The notes under the pieces: model-generated | What the model saw: only the letters and a program-made list of their open reading frames with translations | The model's database searches: none | Told to the model about the DNA's origin: nothing | Part shown: in pieces, positions 1-5,502 of the stretch | How the letters are laid out: the number at the start of each line of letters is the position of its first letter | How positions within the stretch are numbered: position 1 is the first letter of the stretch | Translations under genes and position numbers: made by a program | Origin: a bacterium | GTDB taxonomy: Bacteria; Spirochaetota; Spirochaetia; Treponematales; Rectinemataceae | DNA length: 5,761 nt | Reading direction: 5' to 3' | NCBI GenBank assembly: GCA_021813065.1 | Contig: JAKALZ010000135.1 | Location: forward strand, 1 to 5,761

Positions 1-111
1 ATTGAGGACGCCGATCAGCGCGTACACCGCGATAGCGATCACAATCTGAATGATTTTCCGGCGCTTCACGACAAAGCGCACAAAGGGTGAGCGTTTCGAT
101 GGCTTGTTCAT
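1..111 (-). CDS. N-terminus of an unidentified inner-membrane protein (partial, cut by window edge)
   Basis: Only the first 37 codons are present; the gene runs off the left edge in an open frame. The N-terminus is short and very basic (K3, K6, R7, R12, K16, R17, R18, K19). A hydrophobic stretch follows at about residues 20-36, rich in I, V, A and L. This is the pattern of a cytoplasmic positive tail followed by a first transmembrane helix (positive-inside rule). It does not look like a cleaved signal peptide, because there is no small-x-small cleavage motif in what is visible. There is no Shine-Dalgarno sequence before the ATG at 109-111, but a good promoter lies so close that the transcript may begin at the ATG. 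No family can be assigned from so little sequence; a transporter permease or other polytopic protein is only a guess. Confidence 0.6.
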   Translation of the reverse strand, partial: MNKPSKRSPFVRFVVKRRKIIQIVIAIAVYALIGVLN

Positions 112-117
112 AGAGAT

Positions 118-147
118 ATTATAATATTATAAAAATAATATATTCAA
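118..147 (-). promoter_or_regulatory. Candidate sigma-70 promoter of the left-edge membrane gene, probably giving a leaderless transcript
   Basis: Read on the minus strand, a -35 box TTGAAT (142-147) is followed by an 18-base spacer and a perfect -10 box TATAAT (118-123). The -10 box ends 6 bases before the A of the ATG at 111, so transcription would be expected to start at or within a base or so of the start codon. The area is very AT-rich, so a chance match is possible. A second TATAAT overlaps at 126-131, but its spacing to the -35 is too short (10 bases). Confidence 0.5.
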
Positions 148-179
148 GGAGTGCCAGAGGAGCGCCCAGTCAAGGTTCA

Positions 180-276
180 CGCGCGGTAGCTAAGGTTGAA
201 TACCGCGTGCAGACGCGCAATTGCGTCGCTCGCGCTACTTCGAGCCACTTCGCGCTCTAGCCCCTGTACGGGGGCT
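180..276. repeat. Three small inverted repeats (possible hairpins) between the two minus-strand genes
   Basis: Hairpin 1: CGCGGTA (182-188) pairs with TACCGCG (201-207) around a 12-base loop, extendable by a G-T and a C-G pair to 180-209. Hairpin 2: GACGC (212-216) pairs with GCGTC (223-227) around a 6-base AT-containing loop. Hairpin 3: AGCCCC (259-264) pairs with GGGGCT (271-276). Hairpin 3 lies 5 bases past the stop codon of the cupin gene, so on the minus strand it sits where a terminator would be. No T-run follows any of the three on that strand, so intrinsic termination is not supported; they could be RNA 3'-end structures. Confidence 0.35.
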
Positions 277-281
277 GCGGA

Positions 282-629
282 TCAGTAGTGATCGCCCTCG
301 GGCGGCACAAGGCAGATGAATTTGAGCGCGCTCTTTCCTGTATTGGCGAATTGGTGCAGCGCCCCGCCCTCGACATAGGCCACCGACCCCGCGCGCAGGG
401 CTTCGCGCCGACCATCGATGGTCAGACTACCTTCGCCCTCGAGCACATAGTTCACATGCCACCAGGGGTGCCGGTGCTCCGGCGAGTACCCACCCGGCTC
501 GACCGTAAACACACGCATGTACCCATCAATCCATCCGTCGCGCGGACCCACGGCGATCTGCTTCATCACACCGAGAACACCCTCACCCTTGAATTCAACC
601 GATTCAACATCGCTTATGTGTCGTACCAT
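282..629 (-). CDS. Small single-domain cupin protein with an altered metal-binding motif
   Basis: The protein has 115 residues, the usual size of a single beta-barrel cupin. Motif 1 spans about residues 46-67 (G46 ... H52, H54, H58 ... G67). Motif 2 spans residues 81-96 (G81 ... H92 ... N96). Family members commonly read HxHPWEHE here, whereas this protein reads HRHPWWHV. The motif-1 glutamate that normally binds metal is therefore V59, while H52, H54 and H92 remain and H58 is nearby. The C-terminus (FICLVPPEGD) also matches small cytosolic cupins. Substrate and reaction are unknown. The start at ATG 629 is chosen because the family alignment begins there. An upstream in-frame GTG at 725 would add 32 poorly conserved-looking residues and overlap the promoter of the divergent gene. 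No Shine-Dalgarno sequence is seen before 629. The cupin fold is secure; the function is not. Confidence 0.85.
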   Translation of the reverse strand: MVRHISDVESVEFKGEGVLGVMKQIAVGPRDGWIDGYMRVFTVEPGGYSPEHRHPWWHVNYVLEGEGSLTIDGRREALRAGSVAYVEGGALHQFANTGKSALKFICLVPPEGDHY

Positions 630-635
630 GGCCAC

Positions 636-664
636 AGCATAGGAAAAACTGCATAGAGAAGCAA
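636..664 (-). promoter_or_regulatory. Candidate promoter of the cupin gene, probably leaderless
   Basis: On the minus strand, TTGCTT (659-664) and TATGCT (636-641) are separated by 17 bases, and the -10-like box ends 6 bases before the ATG at 629. The -10 matches only 4 of 6 consensus positions. The geometry is identical to that of the left-edge gene, which is the main reason to take it seriously. The expected transcription start falls on the A of the ATG. Confidence 0.35.
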
Positions 665-691
665 GCCGCGTCGCGCTGAACGCAATCCATA

Positions 692-719
692 TTGACCATG
701 CGGCAAGAGGGGCTACAAT
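692..719 (+). promoter_or_regulatory. Candidate sigma-70 promoter of the mbfA-like gene
   Basis: A -35 box TTGACC (692-697), a 16-base spacer and a -10 box TACAAT (714-719) lie 36 bases before the ATG at 756. The expected transcription start is near 726, giving a leader of about 30 bases. The promoter sits in the spacer shared with the divergent cupin gene. I saw no recognisable Fur, PerR or other metal-regulator operator in the spacer. Confidence 0.55.
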
Positions 720-755
720 AACCACAGAATTTCGCGCGCATTTAACAGGTATGCC

Positions 756-1922
756 ATGAACGACAACAGCAAATCACAGCGTCGATACATTGATGAGCTC
801 CACAAGGCTTGGAGAGATGAGAAGGCAAGCGCGCTCACCTATGCCGCCGCTTCCGAGAGAGAATCTGACGAACGCAGAAAGAGTCTCTTTTTGCGCATGG
901 CCGAGGAAGAAATGAAACATGCGGCGCGGTTGGAACAGCGCCTTCGAGACCTGAATGCTTCTCCGGGAGCCTATGCGGAAACTGAGGCCGAGATAGCCCG
1001 CCGCGACGCTCTTTTCAAAGATGGAACTGCCGGTCTCGCGCAGGCGATGGAAGCAGCTGAACTGCGCGCGGGCGATACCTATGCGCAGCTTGTCGCTCAG
1101 TCACCGACAGAAGAAGATAAAAAGGAATTTCTGGAGATCGCACAAGAAGAACAATCGCACAATCTCGTCCTCAAGAAACTTTCGCATCCGGTCGTGTCGC
1201 CGGGGCAACTTCTCGAAGGCATCCTGAGCCGTGAGAAACACATGCGGGGTGGCGGCTGGATTGGCCAGGCAGTGTACGGCATCAACGATGGACTGGGCGC
1301 CGCGTTCGGCGTCGTAAGCGGCGTCGCAGGAGCAACGCACGTCAACGGGTCATTCGTCCTGATAAGCGGATTTGCCACAATGATCGCCTCCGCCCTCTCG
1401 ATGGGCAGCGGCGCGTACCTCGCGGAAAAAGCTGAACGCGAAGTGCACGAAGCCGAGATGGAGCGCGAGCGTAAGGAAATAGCGGAACACCCTCTCGAGG
1501 AGCGGCAGGAACTCTCGCTCTTCTATCAACTCAAAGGCTTTTCAGAGGCTGAAGCCGACGCGATGGCTGCTCGCATGGCCGAGAGCCCCAGCGAAATGCT
1601 CAAGACAATCGCACATGAAGAACTCGGGCTCTCGGAACAAACATTCCCCAACCCCTGGCGATCGGCCATCAGTGCGACCGCGGCAACCGCCCTCGGCGCA
1701 GGCATTCCAGTCCTTCCGTATATTTTCACCACCGGCGTTTCCGCGCTTCTTCTCTCCTTCGTGATCAGCACGCTGGCACATTTCGGCGTGGGCGCCGCCA
1801 AAGTCATCATCACAGGACGCAACTGGTGGAAGAGCGGCCTTGAAATGATGCTGATCGGGCTTGGCGAAGCCGCAATCACCTATGTGATCGGACTGCTCGT
1901 CTCACCGGTGATCGGGGGATAA
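756..1922 (+). CDS. mbfA: MbfA-type ferritin-like/VIT1-CCC1 fusion, probable iron (or manganese) exporter
   Basis: The 388-residue protein joins two domains. Residues 10-145 form a rubrerythrin-like four-helix bundle with the usual di-iron ligands visible: E22, E52 with H55 (ExxH), E102, and E132 with H135 (ExxH). Residues 165-388 form a VIT1/CCC1 transporter. It has TM1 at about 172-194 (containing N177-D178-G179), TM2 at about 200-223, a long glutamate-rich cytoplasmic helical hairpin at 224-298 (many E at 224-252), and TM3-5 at about 303-322, 325-348 and 362-386. In the characterised bacterial MbfA family the N-terminal domain binds or senses iron and the membrane domain exports it from the cytoplasm, protecting against iron and peroxide stress. 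Specificity here is inferred. A modest ribosome site (CAGGT, 746-750) lies 5-6 bases before the ATG. The gene appears monocistronic and divergent from the cupin gene. A two-codon ATG-CCA-TGA overlaps the start (751-759), probably by chance. Confidence 0.92.
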   Translation: MNDNSKSQRRYIDELHKAWRDEKASALTYAAASERESDERRKSLFLRMAEEEMKHAARLEQRLRDLNASPGAYAETEAEIARRDALFKDGTAGLAQAMEAAELRAGDTYAQLVAQSPTEEDKKEFLEIAQEEQSHNLVLKKLSHPVVSPGQLLEGILSREKHMRGGGWIGQAVYGINDGLGAAFGVVSGVAGATHVNGSFVLISGFATMIASALSMGSGAYLAEKAEREVHEAEMERERKEIAEHPLEERQELSLFYQLKGFSEAEADAMAARMAESPSEMLKTIAHEELGLSEQTFPNPWRSAISATAATALGAGIPVLPYIFTTGVSALLLSFVISTLAHFGVGAAKVIITGRNWWKSGLEMMLIGLGEAAITYVIGLLVSPVIGG

Positions 1923-1942
1923 GCCGCACCCCCCATTCTTCG

Positions 1943-2236
1943 ATAGGATTTAAAAATTTTAAGCGGATTCGATGGCTATAGACGGGATTACAGGATTCTA
2001 CCAGATCAACAGGATTTTTTCTTTTGGGAAAGGAACAAAACTTCCACCCTATCTTTCCCCCAAAACCGTCTTCATCCAGTCTTATCCAGTACATCCAGTC
2101 AAAAATTCATATCAAAACATTCATCCCGTTCATCTTGTCGCGCTGCTTAAACTTTTTCATTGACAACTTGGTGTACGCAATGTATCCTGTATCCAACATC
2201 CTGTATCCGAAAGGGGCGGAATGTGAATACATCCAG
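1943..2236. repeat. Gene-free spacer with a cluster of degenerate ATCC-x-GT units in inverted and direct orientation
   Basis: This covers most of the 324-base gap between mbfA and the dehydrogenase. Block A, read on the minus strand, has four 7-base units at 1982-1988, 1990-1996, 2000-2006 and 2009-2015 (ATCCCGT, ATCCTGT, ATCTGGT, ATCCTGT), spaced 8-10 bases. Block B, plus strand, has ATCCAGT at 2074, 2084 and 2093, then ATCCCGT at 2123 and ATCTTGT at 2132. Block C is a 14-base tandem repeat at 2184-2197 and 2198-2211 (12 of 14 identical), in which ATCC recurs every 7 bases. A last ATCCAG at 2231-2236 runs into the Shine-Dalgarno sequence of the next gene. Blocks A and B face each other, so a transcript could fold into a long, imperfect stem. 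Short open frames crossing the area have no ribosome site or protein-like composition. No intrinsic terminator for mbfA is evident; the T-rich run at 2015-2024 has no GC-rich stem before it. Confidence 0.6.
2160..2188 (+). promoter_or_regulatory. Candidate promoter of the dehydrogenase/sugar operon
   Basis: A perfect -35 box TTGACA (2160-2165) is followed by a 17-base spacer and TATCCT (2183-2188), a 4-of-6 match to the -10 consensus. The expected start is near 2195, giving a leader of about 50 bases. The -10 box lies inside the ATCCTGT tandem repeat, so the repeat may form part of the promoter. Confidence 0.5.
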
Positions 2237-2239
2237 GAG
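2235..2239 (+). promoter_or_regulatory. Ribosome binding site that fixes the dehydrogenase start
   Basis: AGGAG ends 7 bases before ATG 2247. This favours 2247 over a start at 2160, which lies inside the promoter, and over the internal ATG at 2271, which has no such site. Confidence 0.7.
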
Positions 2240-2246
2240 TTCAACG

Positions 2247-3335
2247 ATGAACCAGGTCGCCAATTCTATCATGAAAGCTCTCGTGCTCACCTCTCCAGGT
2301 GCATTCGAAGTCCGTGATGAACCGATCCCTGAACCGGGCGCGGGCGAAGTGCTCTGCAGAATCAGAGCGGTGGCGATTTGTGGGAGCGATCCCGAGATCA
2401 TTCGGGGAGATATCGCGGGCATATGGCCTCCCTACTACCCCTTTACACCAGGGCATGAGTGGTCGGGCGAAGTGGTCAAGGTAGGACCAGATGTGTTCGG
2501 ATTTCAAGTTGGCGACCGTGTCTCTGGCGAAGCGCACAAAGGTTGCGGCTTCTGCCGCAACTGTCTCGAAGGAAAGTACAATCTCTGCGAAAACTACGGG
2601 AAACCCGAGACAGGCCACCGGCACTATGGCTTTATAAGCAGAGGCGCCTACGCGCAGTACAATGTGTATTCGCAAAAGAGCATTAAAAAACTTCCCATCT
2701 CGGTCTCGTTCCGCGAAGGCGCCTTGGTCGACACGGCGGGAGTTGTTCTCCACGGTATGGAACTCACTGGGATCACCGCAGGGGGAACAGTCGCGGTGAT
2801 CGGACCGGGGCCGATAGGACTTATCGCGATGAAGTACGCGAAAACTCTCGGCGCGGCGCGTGTCATTGTGGTAGGGCGGGGGAAACGGCTTAGCGCGGCA
2901 GAGGTCTTGGGCGCGGACGCGATCGTCGATTTCGAGAAGTGCGACCCAATCACCATGGTAAGAGATCTGGCGGGCAGCGTAGGCGTCGACGAAGCGTTCG
3001 AGTGTAGCGGCGCGGAAGGAACTTTCGCCCAGGCAGTCAAAATGGTCCGAAAGGGCGGGAAAGTCGCGCTTCTCGGCGTTCCCTCGGATAAAATCGAAGA
3101 AAAACTACCATATAAATACATTGTACACAACGAAATCGCGATCTATGGGTCGCGCGCGAACCCTAATGTGTCGTGGAAAATCATCAAGGACCTCGAAGCG
3201 AAGCGCCTCACTCTCGGGGATCTCATCACGCACACCTTCCCCCTCGAGAGGTTTGGCGAGGCGCTCGATACCTTTGTGAACCGAAAAGGCGGCGCGATAA
3301 AAGTTGTCGTCGAACCCAACGGCCCCGAGCGCTGA
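2247..3335 (+). CDS. Zinc-dependent medium-chain alcohol/polyol dehydrogenase, possibly NADP-preferring
   Basis: The 362-residue protein has the normal length for a zinc medium-chain dehydrogenase of the sorbitol/threonine dehydrogenase group. Such enzymes oxidise a secondary alcohol, often on a sugar, polyol or amino acid, with NAD(P) in the cytosol. Catalytic-zinc residues are visible as C45 (in the CGSD motif) and H70-E71 (in PGHE), with D162 where many relatives carry a glutamate. The structural-zinc cysteines C100, C103, C106 and C114 are all present. The Rossmann dinucleotide motif is G186-P-G-P-I-G191. The second strand ends in V-G210-R211, with R214 close by, rather than the acidic residue that usually selects NAD. 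This suggests NADP preference. It starts a run of co-directional genes with the mutarotase-like gene 27 bases downstream and a sugar ABC transporter beyond, so a sugar or polyol substrate is likely. The exact substrate cannot be read from the sequence. Confidence 0.93.
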   Translation: MNQVANSIMKALVLTSPGAFEVRDEPIPEPGAGEVLCRIRAVAICGSDPEIIRGDIAGIWPPYYPFTPGHEWSGEVVKVGPDVFGFQVGDRVSGEAHKGCGFCRNCLEGKYNLCENYGKPETGHRHYGFISRGAYAQYNVYSQKSIKKLPISVSFREGALVDTAGVVLHGMELTGITAGGTVAVIGPGPIGLIAMKYAKTLGAARVIVVGRGKRLSAAEVLGADAIVDFEKCDPITMVRDLAGSVGVDEAFECSGAEGTFAQAVKMVRKGGKVALLGVPSDKIEEKLPYKYIVHNEIAIYGSRANPNVSWKIIKDLEAKRLTLGDLITHTFPLERFGEALDTFVNRKGGAIKVVVEPNGPER

Positions 3336-3362
3336 ACTGGAACTGGACGGAGACTGATCGGC

Positions 3363-4310
3363 ATGAAGATTGAAGAGATCAAACACGGTGAGTACGGCAG
3401 ATGCCTCCAGTTCTCGAACGCCTCAGCAACGCTCGTGGTGACCCTCGACTATGGACCGCGCATCATCCATTATGCCCTTCTTGAGCATCTCAATGTCATG
3501 TTCTTCAACCGCGACCCTTCGTACAGGAAATCTGGCCCCGACTTTGACCGCGTATTCTATAAGGACGCTTATTGGGACATTCGAGGCGGCAATCGGCTTT
3601 GGATCGCGCCGCACTCATTTCCCCACGCTTTTTATCCCGACAATGAGCCTGTAACCTATGAACTCTTTGAGGGAGGCGCGCGGTTCACTCCTCCGCCAAG
3701 GACGCGCATCGGCGCCCAGCTAGAGACGGAAGTTCGCCTCGCTGCGGAGAGCGCGGAGGTATCCATACGCCACAGCGTCCGCAATATCGCTGCAACACCA
3801 AAGAGTTGGTCGGCATGGTCTATCACGAGCGTCGACGCGGGCGGCGTCGAAGTCATTCCGATGAGCCAGTCCCAGACAGGTGTGCTCCCGAACAAGCACA
3901 TCGCCTTTTGGCCCTATACCAATCTCTGCGACACGCGGCTTTCGCTCGGCAATAAGTACAGCCTCGTCCGGCACGATTCCGCGAATTCTGCTCAGCTCAA
4001 GATCGGATTCAACAACGAAGAATCTTGGGCGAGCTACCTCGTCCATAATCAGTGCTTTACTCTTCGCTTCAGCGCGGTCGAAAACGGGGAATACCCCGAT
4101 TTCGGCGTGAATTACGAGACTTTCGAAGACGACCGAATGGTCGAGATGGAGGCGCTATCTCCCATGAAGAAACTTCAGCAAGGAGAGTTCGTTTCGCTCA
4201 AAGAAACATGGAACCTGAGGGCACTGCCACGTGAAATCGACTTGAAAGAAACTGAGCGGATCGCTGAGGCAGCCGCAAAACTATGCCAATCGCGTGGCGA
4301 AAACCTGTGA
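3363..4310 (+). CDS. DUF4380/aldose-1-epimerase-fold protein, possible sugar mutarotase or sugar-binding protein
   Basis: This is a 315-residue protein without signal peptide or membrane segment. It resembles the DUF4380 group, which has the beta-sandwich fold of galactose mutarotases. Recognisable stretches are the N-terminal strand with D29-Y-G-P-R33, the central GGNRLW (75-80) followed by APHSFPH and the YPDNEPV stretch (91-97), and the C-terminal YPDFGVNYET (244-253) with an acidic strand. Mutarotases interconvert sugar anomers using His and Glu residues. Possible pocket residues here are H84, H88 and the acidic C-terminal region, but no assignment can be proven. A GGAG (3349-3352) lies 10 bases before the ATG. 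The gene sits between a zinc dehydrogenase and a sugar-binding protein, 27 and 61 bases away, which supports a role in handling an imported sugar or its oxidised product. Family assignment is from pattern recall; activity is inferred. Confidence 0.75.
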   Translation: MKIEEIKHGEYGRCLQFSNASATLVVTLDYGPRIIHYALLEHLNVMFFNRDPSYRKSGPDFDRVFYKDAYWDIRGGNRLWIAPHSFPHAFYPDNEPVTYELFEGGARFTPPPRTRIGAQLETEVRLAAESAEVSIRHSVRNIAATPKSWSAWSITSVDAGGVEVIPMSQSQTGVLPNKHIAFWPYTNLCDTRLSLGNKYSLVRHDSANSAQLKIGFNNEESWASYLVHNQCFTLRFSAVENGEYPDFGVNYETFEDDRMVEMEALSPMKKLQQGEFVSLKETWNLRALPREIDLKETERIAEAAAKLCQSRGENL

Positions 4311-4325
4311 GCGTGTGAGAATAGA

Positions 4326-4341
4326 GGCGGTATCGGCCGCC
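4326..4341 (+). repeat. Short GC hairpin upstream of mglB
   Basis: GGCGG (4326-4330) pairs with CCGCC (4337-4341) around a 6-base loop in the 61-base gap before mglB. No T-run follows, so it is not an intrinsic terminator. It could shield the mglB leader or mark a processing site, but a 5-bp stem can also occur by chance. Confidence 0.25.
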
Positions 4342-4371
4342 GATTACATTCATTGTTCAATGGAGGCGAAC

Positions 4372-5427
4372 ATGAAAAAATTGCTAGTCGTATCATTAGC
4401 GCTGCTGATGATGGTGTCGGCGTTCAATGTGGGCGCACAGGCGAACAAGGCATCAACGAAGCCTGTAAAAGTCGCTGTGGTGTTTTTCGACTTTTCGAAC
4501 ACCTACCTCTCTTACATGCGCGGCGTCATGAAGGCATTCTAGCCAAGTCTCGGCCCCAGCGTTTCTGTCGAATATTTTGACTCGAGAAACGATCAGCCGA
4601 CCCAGAACGATCAGATCGACACCCTCATCGCCAGAGGATTTGACGCGATCGCCATCAACCCGGTAGATCCCAAGGCCGCCTCGACCATGATCGCCAAGGC
4701 CAAGGCGAGGAACATCCCCGTCGTGTTCTTCAACCGCTGTCCGGATTCAGCCGATATTCTCTCCTACGACAAGGCTTGGTATGTCGGCACCACACCCGAG
4801 GAGTCGGGCATCATGCAGGCACAGATGATCATGAATGCGTGGAAGGCGAGACCGTCACTCGATAAGAACAAAGATGGGAAGATGCAGTACGTGCTCCTCA
4901 AAGGCACACCAGGCCACCCCGACGCGGAGGCGCGCACCAAGCTCGTGATCGATACCATGCAGAAAGCTGGTTTCGCGACGGAGCAGCTTGCCCTTCAGCC
5001 CGCGAATTTCAAGACCGATGATGCCAAGAACATCATGGAGACATGGATCGGCAAGTTCGGCGACAAGACCGAGATGGTTATCTGCAACAACGACGCTATG
5101 GCGCTCGGCGCGGTCGAGGCTCTCAAGGCCGCCGGTTATTTCACCGGCAAGAAGTACATGGGCGTTGTGGGAATCAACGCGCTGACGACAGTTGTGCCCC
5201 TCATCAAGGATGATATAATGCTTGGATCGGTGCTATCGGATCCGAACTACGAAGCTGACGCCATTCTGACCATCGCGGTCAACCTGGTGCGCGGCAACGA
5301 TCCGATGAGCGGCGTCAAAGTTGGCAAAGTCGGAACCTTCCGCGATGTGCGTATGCCGTATTTTGAGATCACCAAGTCGAACGTGGGCGTTGCGGAAGCA
5401 GCCTATGCCAAGACAGAAGTAAAGTAA
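4372..5427 (+). pseudogene. mglB: mglB-like periplasmic sugar-binding protein interrupted by one in-frame TAG at codon 57
   Basis: Read through the TAG at 4540-4542, the frame gives 351 residues, about the length of galactose/glucose-binding proteins of MglBAC importers. A strong GGAGG (4362-4366) precedes the ATG by 5 bases. Residues 1-24 form a type I signal peptide (KK, hydrophobic core, A22-Q-A24 cleavage site), so the product would be periplasmic. Conserved marks after the stop include DSRNDQPTQNDQID, the AINPVDP loop, PVVFFN, the calcium loop D164-x-N166-x-D168...Q172, GHPDAEAR, and CNNDAMA. All lie in the same frame with no second lesion. The next ATG (4687, codon 106) has no ribosome site and lacks the signal peptide and half of lobe 1, so re-initiation would not give a working protein. 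The TAG falls in the first helix of lobe 1. Recent nonsense mutation, sequencing error and amber readthrough all remain possible. Several E. coli sugar-contact residues are changed, so the ligand may not be galactose. Confidence 0.85.
4540..4542 (+). other. In-frame amber codon within mglB
   Basis: The local codons read AAG GCA TTC TAG CCA AGT CTC, translating as K-A-F-stop-P-S-L before the GPSVSVEYFDS segment that resumes the family pattern. Aligned by eye to E. coli MglB, the position is in the helix between the conserved arginine (R50 here) and the DS(R/Q)NDQ segment. A residue is expected there, not a gap or a domain boundary. One base change from CAG, AAG, GAG, TTG, TCG, TGG, TAC or TAT would create it. 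Confidence 0.9.
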
Positions 5428-5436
5428 ACAACCCCT

Positions 5437-5488
5437 GGCTCCCTGATCCGGCACGGTATCTCAGCCCCGCCGAGTCAGGGAGCTTTTT
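5437..5488 (+). terminator. Intrinsic-terminator-like hairpin between mglB and mglA
   Basis: GCTCCCTGA (5438-5446) pairs perfectly with TCAGGGAGC (5475-5483), and an immediate run of five T follows (5484-5488). Inside the 28-base loop, CGGC (5449-5452) can pair with GCCG (5469-5472). It lies 10 bases after the mglB stop and ends 14 bases before the mglA ATG. The likely role is partial termination plus 3'-end protection. That would give much more binding-protein mRNA than ATPase/permease mRNA, a common arrangement in sugar ABC operons. Confidence 0.85.
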
Positions 5489-5502
5489 ACAGAGGAAACC
5501 GA

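Noticed and set aside
288..656. Plus-strand open frame of 122 codons opposite the cupin gene
   Set aside because: It is a shadow of the cupin gene in a GC-rich region. It has no ribosome site or recognisable domain.
630..725. 32-residue hydrophobic N-terminal extension of the cupin, starting at GTG 725
   Set aside because: It has no ribosome site, overlaps the divergent mbfA promoter, and is unlike cupin N-termini; the family begins at ATG 629.
751..759. Two-codon upstream frame ATG-CCA-TGA overlapping the mbfA start, and ATG-TGA at 2221-2226 before the dehydrogenase
   Set aside because: Minimal start-stop frames of this size are expected by chance, and nothing else suggests translational control.
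1948..1964. AT palindrome after mbfA as a terminator
   Set aside because: TAAAA-A-TTTTA has no GC pairs and no following T-run, so it would not form a stable terminator.
1982..2211. CRISPR array
   Set aside because: Units are only 7-14 bases, degenerate and spaced by a few bases. There are no 25-40-base repeats with unique spacers of similar length.
2160..2246. 29-residue N-terminal extension of the dehydrogenase
   Set aside because: This stretch is made of repeat and promoter sequence and has a Cys-rich, un-dehydrogenase-like translation. AGGAG points clearly to ATG 2247.
1972..2422. Short open frames across the repeat-rich spacer on both strands
   Set aside because: They consist of translated repeat units or antisense of the dehydrogenase, with no ribosome sites or domain-like sequence.
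4294..4371. Upstream ATG at 4294 for mglB
   Set aside because: It would start inside the previous gene and put a charged segment before a clear signal peptide; GGAGG fixes the start at 4372.
4687..5427. A separate 246-residue gene starting at ATG 4687
   Set aside because: It is in the same frame as mglB, lacks a ribosome site and signal peptide, and begins in the middle of lobe 1. It is the rear part of the interrupted gene.
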